Positions 7,007 through 13,167 of a stretch of 16,189 nt of DNA are shown piece after piece (the stretch's first letter is position 1; the number at the start of each line of letters is the position of its first letter). Source of the stretch: SCSIO-59966 sp046566185 (GTDB lineage Bacteria > Actinomycetota > Actinomycetes > Actinomycetales > SCSIO-59966). The notes under the pieces were generated by a model. The model saw only the letters and a program-made list of their open reading frames with translations, was not told the origin of the DNA and did not search any database. The position numbers and the translations under genes were made by a program. The DNA lies in assembly GCA_046566185.1 (NCBI GenBank), contig JBKHXE010000122.1, positions 1 through 16,189 of the forward strand. The letters are read 5' to 3'.

Positions 7007-7806
7007 GTGGCTGGCTGGAGGGGCGCCGCGCCCTCGTGGTGGGTGCCGGGTCAGGGATCGGTCGGGCGGTGGTCGACGCCTTCCTGACGGAGGGTGCCCA
7101 GGTCGCCGTCCTGGAACGTGACGAGGCCAAGGCCGCGGCCCTGCGGGAGGCACGGCCCGAGGTGCCGGTGACCGTGGGTGACGCGACGACGCCGGGGGCC
7201 AACGAGGCGGCGGTGGCCGCGGCCGCGGCCGCGTTCGGCGGGCTGGACGTTCTGGTGAGCTGTGTCGGGATCTTCGACTACTACCGCAGTATCGAGGATC
7301 TCGACGCGGACGTGATCGACACGGCGTTCGACGAGATCTTCGGGGTCAACGTCCGGTCGATGCTGCACTCGGTCAAGGCGGCGCTGCCGCTGCTGGCGGC
7401 GTCGGAGTCCGCGGCGGTCGTGCTCACCGAGTCGACCTCGGCCTACTACCCGGGGCGGGGAGGGGTCCTGTACGTCGCCTCCAAGTTCGCCGTCCGGGGC
7501 ATCGTCACCGCGCTCGCGCACGATCTGGCCCCGGGCATCCGGGTCAACGGGGTGGCGCCCGGAGGCACCCTGGACACCGACCTGCGCGGCCTGCCGAGCC
7601 TGGGCCTGGCCGACCGCAGCCTGGGCGCGACTCCGGGACGTGCTGCCGAGATGGCCGCGAGGACGCCCCTCCACGTCGCGCTGACAGCGCAGGACATGGC
7701 CTGGAGCTACGTCTACCTGGCGTCCGGGCGAGCCCGTGGCGTCACCGGCACGACCGTGCACCCGGACGGCGGCGCCGGGATCGCCGCGCCCAAGAAGCGG
7801 GCCTGA
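7003..7806 (+). CDS. cis-dihydrodiol dehydrogenase (BphB-like SDR)
   Basis: This 267-residue short-chain dehydrogenase should rearomatise the cis-dihydrodiol made by the dioxygenase, giving a catechol and NADH. It has GAGSGIG at residues 14-20, a CVGIFDYY segment (87-94) in place of the usual NNAG, catalytic Ser144, Tyr157 and Lys161, and PGGT...DLRG at 187-196. The last two features are typical of the BphB/NahB group, and they separate it from the FabG-like SDR at the left of the window. The GTG start overlaps the previous stop (GTGA), and a GGAGGATGAGG run lies upstream, so translation is coupled. The operon position between oxygenase subunits and electron-transfer genes supports the assignment. 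Confidence 0.93.
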   Translation: MSGWLEGRRALVVGAGSGIGRAVVDAFLTEGAQVAVLERDEAKAAALREARPEVPVTVGDATTPGANEAAVAAAAAAFGGLDVLVSCVGIFDYYRSIEDLDADVIDTAFDEIFGVNVRSMLHSVKAALPLLAASESAAVVLTESTSAYYPGRGGVLYVASKFAVRGIVTALAHDLAPGIRVNGVAPGGTLDTDLRGLPSLGLADRSLGATPGRAAEMAARTPLHVALTAQDMAWSYVYLASGRARGVTGTTVHPDGGAGIAAPKKRA

Positions 7807-7824
7807 ACCGAGAAAGGACGTGAC

Positions 7825-8022
7825 ATGCCGGTATTGAAGGCCGACTTTGGTGCCTGCCAGGGGTACGCCAACTGCGTGGACGCCGCGCCGGACGTCTACG
7901 ACATCGACGACGACGGTGTGGTGGTGCTGCTGCGCGAGGAGATCTCCGAGGAGGACCGGCCCCGCATCGAGGAGGCCGCGCGGAGCTGCCCGGTCAACGC
8001 GCTGAGCATCGAGGACGCATGA
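7825..8022 (+). CDS. [3Fe-4S]-type ferredoxin with Tyr at the fourth-iron position
   Basis: This 65-residue ferredoxin carries electrons from the reductase to the Rieske oxygenase and possibly to the P450. Three cluster cysteines are visible: Cys11 and Cys17 (CQGYANC) and Cys55 (CPVNAL). The residue that would be the fourth ligand is Tyr14, where a [4Fe-4S] protein has Cys and many P450-partner ferredoxins have Ala, His or Gly. A [3Fe-4S] cluster is therefore expected. It is strongly acidic, as redox partners usually are. ATG 7825 follows GAAAGGA (7811-7817) by seven bases. The stop overlaps the reductase start (ATGA). Similar single-cluster ferredoxins serve both actinobacterial P450s and type V dioxygenases. 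Confidence 0.94.
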   Translation: MPVLKADFGACQGYANCVDAAPDVYDIDDDGVVVLLREEISEEDRPRIEEAARSCPVNALSIEDA

Positions 8023-9275
8023 CCACCACGGTCGTCGTCGGCGCCTCCGTCGGCGGCGTCCGCGCTGCGCAGGCCCTGCGGAGCGAGGGCTTCAGCGGCC
8101 GGGTCGTGCTCGTCGGGGCGGAGTCGCACCTTCCCTACGACAAGCCCCCGCTGTCCAAGCAGTTCCTGGCCGGGGACTGGGGGCTGGACAAGGTCGTGCT
8201 GCTGACCGCCGAGAAGGCCGCGGAGGCCGGCATCGAGCTGCGGCTGGGCTCCCCGGCCACCCGGCTGGACGTCGCGGGCCGCCGGCTGCTGCTGGCCGAC
8301 GGGGAGGCGCTGGACTACGACAAGCTCGTGGTGGCCACCGGAGCGTCCGCCCGGCCCTCGCCGTGGCGCCCGGACTCCGGCGTGCACGTCGTCCGGACCC
8401 TGGACGACAGTCGGCGCCTGGCAGAAGCCCTGCGGCAGGACGGCCCAGTCGTCGTCGTCGGTGGCGGCTTCATCGGCGCGGAGGTGGCTGCCACCGCCCG
8501 CGGGCTCGGCCGGGAGGTGACCCTCGTCGACCCCATGCCCACACCGATCGGGCGCGTCGTGGGACCGGAGATCGGGTCGCTGTTCACCGCGCTTCACCAC
8601 CGGCACGGCGCCGCCACCAGGTTCGGTGTCGGTGTCGAGGAGGTCGCGGGTGTCGCCGGAGACCTCACGGTGGGACTCACGGACGGCACCCGGCTTCGCG
8701 CGGCGACCGTCGTCGTCGGCATCGGCGCGATCCCGAACGACGGGTGGCTGGCCGACTCGGGGATCCCGGTCGAGAACGGCGTCCTGTGCGACGAGTACTC
8801 GCGCGCCGTGGACGTCCCGGACGTCCTCGCCGTGGGCGACGTCGCGCGATGGTTCCACCCCGGTCGCCGCGAGCACGTCCGCGTCGAGCACTGGACCAAC
8901 GCGGTGGAGCAGGCGGTGGTCGCGGCGCACAACATCGCCCACCCGGACGACCTGCGGACCCATCGTCCGGTGGAGTACGTCTGGAGCGACCAGTACGACT
9001 GGAAGGCGCAGATCGTCGGCCGGCCGGTGCACGGCGTCCGGCACGAGATCGTCGGGACGCTCGAGGGCGAGCACCCCCGTGGCGCGGTCCTGTACCAGGA
9101 CGACGCGGGCCGGCTGTGCGGAGCCGTGTCGGTCAACTGGCCCCGCGCCCTGGTCCAGTGCCGGCGCATGGTGACGCAAGACGTCGGGTACGACGAGGCG
9201 CTGGACGCGGTGCGGGGTCTGACGTCGGCGGGACCCGCCGGGGGCGACCCGCAGGCGACCGCCGCGGGTGGTTGA
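8019..9275 (+). CDS. NAD(P)H-dependent ferredoxin reductase (FAD, glutathione-reductase type)
   Basis: This 418-residue flavoprotein passes electrons from NAD(P)H through FAD to the ferredoxin. It has the FAD-binding GASVGG (8-13), YDKPPLSK (40-47), VATGAS (105-110), the NAD(P)-binding VGGGFIGAE (147-155), and AVGDVA (271-276), which contacts the flavin. These are the landmarks of the BphA4/putidaredoxin-reductase family. Glu155 and the following strand ending VDP suggest NADH over NADPH. ATG 8019 overlaps the ferredoxin stop, so the pair is translationally coupled. It is the last gene of the dioxygenase operon; only a weak hairpin follows before the regulator gene. Confidence 0.96.
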   Translation: MTTTVVVGASVGGVRAAQALRSEGFSGRVVLVGAESHLPYDKPPLSKQFLAGDWGLDKVVLLTAEKAAEAGIELRLGSPATRLDVAGRRLLLADGEALDYDKLVVATGASARPSPWRPDSGVHVVRTLDDSRRLAEALRQDGPVVVVGGGFIGAEVAATARGLGREVTLVDPMPTPIGRVVGPEIGSLFTALHHRHGAATRFGVGVEEVAGVAGDLTVGLTDGTRLRAATVVVGIGAIPNDGWLADSGIPVENGVLCDEYSRAVDVPDVLAVGDVARWFHPGRREHVRVEHWTNAVEQAVVAAHNIAHPDDLRTHRPVEYVWSDQYDWKAQIVGRPVHGVRHEIVGTLEGEHPRGAVLYQDDAGRLCGAVSVNWPRALVQCRRMVTQDVGYDEALDAVRGLTSAGPAGGDPQATAAGG

Positions 9276-9284
9276 GCTGGCGTG

Positions 9285-9315
9285 GCCGGGCGCGCAGGCC
9301 TCGCCGCACCCCGGC
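9285..9315 (+). terminator. Weak hairpin after the dioxygenase operon
   Basis: GCCGGG (9285-9290) and CCCGGC (9310-9315) form a six-base stem with a 19-base loop shortly after the reductase stop. There is no T-run, so termination would be weak or not of the intrinsic type. Confidence 0.25.
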
Positions 9316-9353
9316 ATGTCTCTCTCGGGTGGACGGAGAATGGTCGAGCGTTC

Positions 9354-9366
9354 TCTGCAGGGCAGA
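9354..9366. promoter_or_regulatory. TCTG-N5-CAGA palindrome in the iclR promoter
   Basis: TCTGC-AGG-GCAGA is a perfect five-base inverted repeat that ends seven bases before the TAGCCT box of the regulator gene. It therefore sits between the -35 and -10 positions. That location would suit autorepression, which is common for IclR-family regulators. It shares its core with the palindromes at 4540-4552 and 11916-11928. Confidence 0.6.
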
Positions 9367-9373
9367 CAGCGCG

Positions 9374-9379
9374 TAGCCT
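9374..9379 (+). promoter_or_regulatory. -10 box for a probably leaderless iclR transcript
   Basis: TAGCCT fits TANNNT. The GTG start codon at 9386 begins six bases after it, the usual place of the +1 base, and no ribosome site is seen. The transcript would thus begin at or next to the start codon. The -35 position holds only a weak TTCTCT (9351-9356). Confidence 0.5.
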
Positions 9380-9385
9380 TGACCG

Positions 9386-10180
9386 GTGACGTCCGTGGAA
9401 GAGCTGCCCCCTGCGCCGTCGTACGGCAGTACCCCAACCTACCCGATCGAGTCGGTGGACAAGGCTCTGCAGGTGCTGCTGCTCCTCGGCGAGCAGCCCA
9501 GGCTCCGGCTCACCGACGTGAGCCGGTACCTGGGCGTGGCCTCGTCCACCGCGCACCGTCTGCTGGCGATGCTGCAGTACCGCGGCTTCGTCCGGCAGGA
9601 CGCGGCGACACGCAGCTACGTGCCGGGGCCCACGCTCGACGGGCTGGCGTTCGGGGTGCTGCGCCGGCTGGACGTGCGCACCCGCGCCCGCCCCGTGCTG
9701 GAGAGGCTCAACGTCGACCTGGGGGAGACCGTCCACCTCGGCCGGCTGGAGGGCGACCAGGTCCACTTCATCGACTCGCTGGAGAGCACCCGCGCCCTGC
9801 GGGTCGGTGGTCGGCTCGGCCGGTCCATGCCAGCGCACTGCACGTCGACGGGGAAGGCGCTGCTGGCAGAGCTCTCCGAGGACGAGGTGCTGCGGCTCTA
9901 CCCGACCGAGGAGCTGGTGCAGCTGACGTCGCACTCGATCGCCAGCCGCACGGCGCTCCTCGAGGAGCTGGCCCGCATCCGCGAGCGCGGCTACTCACGC
10001 AGCATGGAGGAGGCGGAGGAGGGCGTCAGCTCCATCGCCATGGCGCTGCACTCGACCCAGTCCCCGCGGCTCGCGGTCAACGTCTCGGTGCCGATGAACC
10101 GCATGACCGACGACGTCGTGACGGCGATCCTCGGGCGGCTGACCGAGGCGACCGGCGAGCTGGATCACCTGCTGCTGTAG
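9386..10180 (+). CDS. IclR-family transcriptional regulator
   Basis: This 264-residue regulator has the usual IclR length. The winged helix-turn-helix spans about residues 22-85, with VDKALQVLLLLGE and the recognition helix VASSTAHRLLAML (51-63). The effector-binding domain follows, with VHLGRLEGDQVHFIDSLES, ALRVGGRLGRSMPAHCTSTGKALLA (137-161) and the late GVSSIAMAL. IclR proteins of aromatic operons often bind a pathway acid and can activate or repress. GTG 9386 is chosen because the -10 box is positioned for a leaderless message; a GTG nine bases later is also possible. It lies between the dioxygenase operon and the right-hand divergent cluster. It is the only regulator in the window and probably recognises the TCTG-N5-CAGA sites. 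A decayed relative lies at 143-240. Confidence 0.94.
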   Translation: MTSVEELPPAPSYGSTPTYPIESVDKALQVLLLLGEQPRLRLTDVSRYLGVASSTAHRLLAMLQYRGFVRQDAATRSYVPGPTLDGLAFGVLRRLDVRTRARPVLERLNVDLGETVHLGRLEGDQVHFIDSLESTRALRVGGRLGRSMPAHCTSTGKALLAELSEDEVLRLYPTEELVQLTSHSIASRTALLEELARIRERGYSRSMEEAEEGVSSIAMALHSTQSPRLAVNVSVPMNRMTDDVVTAILGRLTEATGELDHLLL

Positions 10181-10205
10181 CCGTCCGGCCGCGGGGGGCA
10201 GGGCG

Positions 10206-11114
10206 GTGATCGGCCCCGGCGAGCTGCTGGCCATCGCTGCCCTGCTGCTGTTCAGCATGAACGCTTTGGTTGTCGGGCCTGCCATCCGCCGGCTGCCGCA
10301 GGACCTCGGCTTCCTGGTCAGCCTGGCCAGCAACGTGGTCTTCGCGTCGACGGTGGTGCTCGGGCAGTACCTCGTCCTGGGCGGTCCGGGGTCTGCACCG
10401 GAGTGGGACGCGATCGGGATGTTCGCCGTCGGCGGAGTGCTGACCTCCTACCTCGGCCGGTGGTTCTGGACCAAGTCCATCGGCGCCATCGGCCCCACCC
10501 GGGCCAGCGCCATCCAGGTCACCAACCCCTTCTTCGCCGCGGTGTTCGCGTGGATCCTGCTCGACGAGTCGCTGCCGCCCGTCGCCATCCTCTGCGGTCT
10601 GGCCGTCCTCGTCGGGCTCAACCTGACCGCACGGCGACGGCTTGCTGCCGGCCAGGACGACGACTCGCGCCGGTCCGTCTCGCTTGTCCACCTCGGGATC
10701 GGGCTGCTGGGCGCACTGGCCTACGGACTCGGCAACGTCGCCCGCGGCGCGGGTGTCCGCGACTGGGAGGCGCCGATCGTCGGGAGCTTCGTCGGCGCCG
10801 TGGTGGGGTTCCTGGCCTATGCGGTGGTGCACACCGATCTGCGCAAGCTCGCGGGCGCCGTCCGCGCCGCCGACCGGACGGGGCTCCGGCTGTGGCTGTT
10901 CAGCGGCGGGCTGACCATCGGGGCGCAGACCGCCCAGATCGCGGCCACCCAGTACATCCCGGTGGCGATCGCCGTGGTCATCTCGGTGGCCGTGCCGGTC
11001 GTCGTCCTGCCGGTCAGCGTCCTGTTCCTGGGACGCAGCGAGGCCATCGGGATGTCCACCACCGTCGGGGTCCTGCTGATCCTCGGCGGCGTCGCGGGCC
11101 TGGTCCTGACCTGA
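10206..11114 (+). CDS. EamA/DMT-superfamily transporter
   Basis: This 302-residue integral membrane protein has about ten hydrophobic segments in two repeated halves, the layout of EamA permeases of the drug/metabolite transporter superfamily. The first half contains GRWFWTKSIGAIGPTRASAI and LLDESLPP, the second a matching ATQYIPVAIAVVISVAVPVV and LFLGRSEAIG. A charged cytoplasmic linker (about residues 145-160) separates them. GTG 10206 follows a G-rich stretch 25 bases after the regulator stop, so both are probably on one message. It may import or export a pathway compound, but the family's substrates are too diverse to name one. Confidence 0.9.
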   Translation: MIGPGELLAIAALLLFSMNALVVGPAIRRLPQDLGFLVSLASNVVFASTVVLGQYLVLGGPGSAPEWDAIGMFAVGGVLTSYLGRWFWTKSIGAIGPTRASAIQVTNPFFAAVFAWILLDESLPPVAILCGLAVLVGLNLTARRRLAAGQDDDSRRSVSLVHLGIGLLGALAYGLGNVARGAGVRDWEAPIVGSFVGAVVGFLAYAVVHTDLRKLAGAVRAADRTGLRLWLFSGGLTIGAQTAQIAATQYIPVAIAVVISVAVPVVVLPVSVLFLGRSEAIGMSTTVGVLLILGGVAGLVLT

Positions 11115-11121
11115 CGAGCGA

Positions 11122-11140
11122 ACCGCCCGCGGCAGGCGGT
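11122..11140. terminator. Short hairpin between convergent genes
   Basis: ACCGCC (11122-11127) and GGCGGT (11135-11140) form a six-base perfect stem with a seven-base loop, filling the 25-base gap between the converging transporter and aldolase-like genes. It lacks a T-run. It could serve as a weak bidirectional terminator. Confidence 0.4.
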
Positions 11141-11838
11141 CAGTCGGGCAGCCGGCCGTCCTGGCGGGACTTCTGCTCGTAGTAGTCCCAGACCTTGCGC
11201 GCGATCTTCGGCTGCCAGTTGGTCGTGCGCGTACGCTCCAGGTTCTCCCCGCGCAGGGGCACCACCGGGCCCAGCAGGGAGGCGTAGTACTGCTTCTTCG
11301 CGTTCTCCTCGACGTACACGGCCCGGGCGAACAGCGTCTGGATCCCGCTCTCGGCCACGACGCTCCCGTGGTAGCGAAGGCTCGCGACGGTGGACCGGCC
11401 GAGCACTGCGGCCAGCTCGTCGCCCATCTCGCGAGTGTTGACCAGGCTCGACGGCTCGTAGACCGGCATGCCTGCCTCGACGAACGAGCCGATCGAGAAG
11501 ACCGGCTGCATGTCGATCCCGGCGATGCCGAGGACCGTCTGCCAGTGCGGGTGGTTGTGCAGCACCGCCGAGACGTCGTCGCGCGCGCGGTACACCGACG
11601 TGTGGATGTGCTTCTCGCTCGGCGGCTCGTCCTCGCCCTCGACGAGGTTGCCCTCCAGGTCCATGGTCACGATGTCGTCGGCCGTCAGGTTGGCGCGGCT
11701 CGCGCGGCGTGAGTTGATCAGCACGCGGTCCGTGCCCGGGACCCGGCAGCTCAGGTGTCCGTTCATGTCCACCAGGCCGGCACCCTCGAGCATCCGGATC
11801 GCCGTGACGATCTCGTGCTTGATCTCGCTGGTGTCCAC
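11140..11838 (-). CDS. Class II aldolase/adducin-family protein, possible aromatic-acid decarboxylase
   Basis: This 232-residue protein has the FucA/AraD fold length and metal site. His94 and His96 (HNHPH) and His157 (RYHGS) are the likely metal ligands, with Glu75 in SEKHIHTSVY as candidate catalytic acid. The start is GTG 11838, with GAGGAG five bases upstream on the minus strand. Known members cleave sugar phosphates, but others decarboxylate ring acids, such as PhtC (3,4-dihydroxyphthalate decarboxylase) and CmtD of cumate breakdown. Beside a ring dioxygenase and dihydrodiol dehydrogenase, a decarboxylase role is the best inference. It diverges from the bicupin gene across a region with a TCTG-N5-CAGA palindrome. 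Confidence 0.9.
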   Translation of the reverse strand: MDTSEIKHEIVTAIRMLEGAGLVDMNGHLSCRVPGTDRVLINSRRASRANLTADDIVTMDLEGNLVEGEDEPPSEKHIHTSVYRARDDVSAVLHNHPHWQTVLGIAGIDMQPVFSIGSFVEAGMPVYEPSSLVNTREMGDELAAVLGRSTVASLRYHGSVVAESGIQTLFARAVYVEENAKKQYYASLLGPVVPLRGENLERTRTTNWQPKIARKVWDYYEQKSRQDGRLPD

Positions 11839-11877
11839 GGAGGCTCCTCGGCCCGGGTGACGTGCACGACGCCCGCC

Positions 11878-11883
11878 ACCCTA
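11878..11883 (-). promoter_or_regulatory. Putative -10 box of the aldolase-like gene
   Basis: On the minus strand this reads TAGGGT, the same hexamer proposed for the P450 promoter, 40 bases before the GTG start. No good -35 box is visible. The palindrome at 11916-11928 would be centred about 50 bases upstream of the predicted start site, a position suited to an activator. Confidence 0.4.
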
Positions 11884-11915
11884 TCCAGCATTCCTCTGCA
11901 GCACGACCCACTACG

Positions 11916-11928
11916 TCTGCTGTCCAGA
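11916..11928. promoter_or_regulatory. TCTG-N5-CAGA palindrome between aldolase-like and bicupin genes
   Basis: TCTG-CTGTC-CAGA is the third exact copy of the motif. It lies upstream of the -35 position of both divergent genes, unlike the iclR copy, which lies between -35 and -10. That suggests activation here and repression there by the same protein. The four-base arms are perfect, but the adjoining bases do not pair. Confidence 0.55.
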
Positions 11929-11947
11929 GAAGTAGGCCGACGAAACC

Positions 11948-11977
11948 TTTACATGCGGATGTGGCCGGTCCTACTCT
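11948..11977 (+). promoter_or_regulatory. Putative promoter of the bicupin-EutA operon
   Basis: TTTACA (11948-11953; five of six bases of TTGACA) and TACTCT (11972-11977; TANNNT) are 18 bases apart. A start site near 11984 would leave a leader of about 90 bases before the bicupin ATG. This is the best-formed sigma-70-like promoter in the window. Confidence 0.5.
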
Positions 11978-12072
11978 CCTGGGCGGAAGTACGTTCTGCT
12001 GAGCGCTCACCGGCACGGTCGGGGGGAGCGGGCGGAGACCCGGGGAACGAGAGAGCCGAGGAGCACGCACAC

Positions 12073-13167
12073 ATGACCGCGACGGAGTCCGGAGTCCGAT
12101 TTCTGACCAACCCGTACCTGCAGTGGGCGAACGGGGAGGGCATCCCCGTGGTCGAGGACTTCGGCGTCGACCTGCTGGCCGTCGAGACCGGACCGTGGGC
12201 GCGCACCGGGGTCAACGGCGCGTTCGTGCACGTCAAGGGGCGGGGTGACTTCATCGACGTGGTCGTCCTCGACCTCCCGCCCGGTGCCGCGACCGAGCCG
12301 CAGAAGCACCTCTACGAGGAGGTCGTGTACGTGCTCAGCGGTAGGGGCAGCACGACGATCGAGGCGCCCGACGGGCGGAAGCACTCCTTCGAGTGGGGGC
12401 CGAAGAGCCTGTTCGCCCTGCCGCTGAACTACCGGTACCGGCACTACAACGCCAGCGGCTCGGAGCCGGCACGGCTGTCCTCCACGACGAGTGCGCCGAT
12501 CGTCATGAACCTGTTCCACAACGACTCGTTCGTCTTCGACAACCCCGCGGAGTTCCCCGAGCGACTGGGCGCCGAGCGGCACTTCTCCGGCGACGGCGAC
12601 TTCCTTCCGCTGCGGCCGGGGCGGCACATGTGGGAGACGAACTTCGTGCCGGACCTCGCGAGCTTCGAGTTGCAGGAGTGGAAGGCCCGCGGAGCCGGCG
12701 GCAGCAACATGATGTTCGTCCTCGCCGACGGCACCATGCACGCGCACATCTCCGAGATGCCCGTGGGCACCTACAAGAAGGGTCATCGCCACGGCGCGGA
12801 CTTCCACGTGTACGCCGTCACCGGGCAGGGCTACTCGCTGCTCTGGTACGAGGGCGACGAGGACTTCCACCGGGTCGACTGGCGTCACGGCGTCGTCTAC
12901 GCACCCCCGGACATGATGTTCCACCAGCACTTCAACACCAGCCCGGACCCCGCGCGCTACCTCGCGGTCGCCTTCGGTGGCCTTCGCTACCCGTTCACCG
13001 CCGACAAGGTCAAGACGTTCATGGGGATGGACGTCTCGCTCAAGGACGGCGGGCGCCAGATCGAGTACGAGGACGAGGACCCGCGCATCCGGAGGCTGTA
13101 CCGGGAGGAGCTGGCGAAGACCGGTGCGGAGTTCCGCATGAAGCAGTTCCTGTCGGAGCCGGCGTGA
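12073..13167 (+). CDS. Bicupin protein, possible metal-dependent dioxygenase or isomerase
   Basis: This 364-residue protein has two cupin domains. The first holds His79, Glu82/Glu83 and Gly90 (KHLYEEVVYVLSG) and a late His124; the expected HxH pair is incomplete. The second holds His238, His240 and His245 (HRHGADFH), followed by GQG and a late FHQHFN with His284/His286. The usual Glu ligand is thus replaced by His, giving a likely four-His metal site. The length is close to gentisate 1,2-dioxygenase and other bicupins, but the motifs do not identify the reaction. ATG 12073 follows GAGGAG by nine bases; the open frame upstream is non-coding. The stop overlaps the GTG of the EutA-like gene (GTGA), so the two are translationally coupled. 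A ring-cleaving, hydratase or isomerase role is possible. Confidence 0.88.
   Translation: MTATESGVRFLTNPYLQWANGEGIPVVEDFGVDLLAVETGPWARTGVNGAFVHVKGRGDFIDVVVLDLPPGAATEPQKHLYEEVVYVLSGRGSTTIEAPDGRKHSFEWGPKSLFALPLNYRYRHYNASGSEPARLSSTTSAPIVMNLFHNDSFVFDNPAEFPERLGAERHFSGDGDFLPLRPGRHMWETNFVPDLASFELQEWKARGAGGSNMMFVLADGTMHAHISEMPVGTYKKGHRHGADFHVYAVTGQGYSLLWYEGDEDFHRVDWRHGVVYAPPDMMFHQHFNTSPDPARYLAVAFGGLRYPFTADKVKTFMGMDVSLKDGGRQIEYEDEDPRIRRLYREELAKTGAEFRMKQFLSEPA

Noticed and set aside
7211..7236. GC-rich run of repeated GCCGCG units in the dihydrodiol dehydrogenase gene
   Set aside because: It encodes an ordinary alanine-rich helix and keeps the frame. It is codon bias, not a functional repeat.
11894..11906. 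A further TCTG (TCTGCAGCACGAC) near the aldolase/bicupin palindrome as a second operator
   Set aside because: The right arm reads CGAC rather than CAGA, with only one of four bases matching, so it does not meet the motif.
11755..12072. Upstream in-frame extension of the bicupin
   Set aside because: It would run through the aldolase-like gene's start, both promoters and the palindrome, and has no cupin sequence. ATG 12073 has a good ribosome site.
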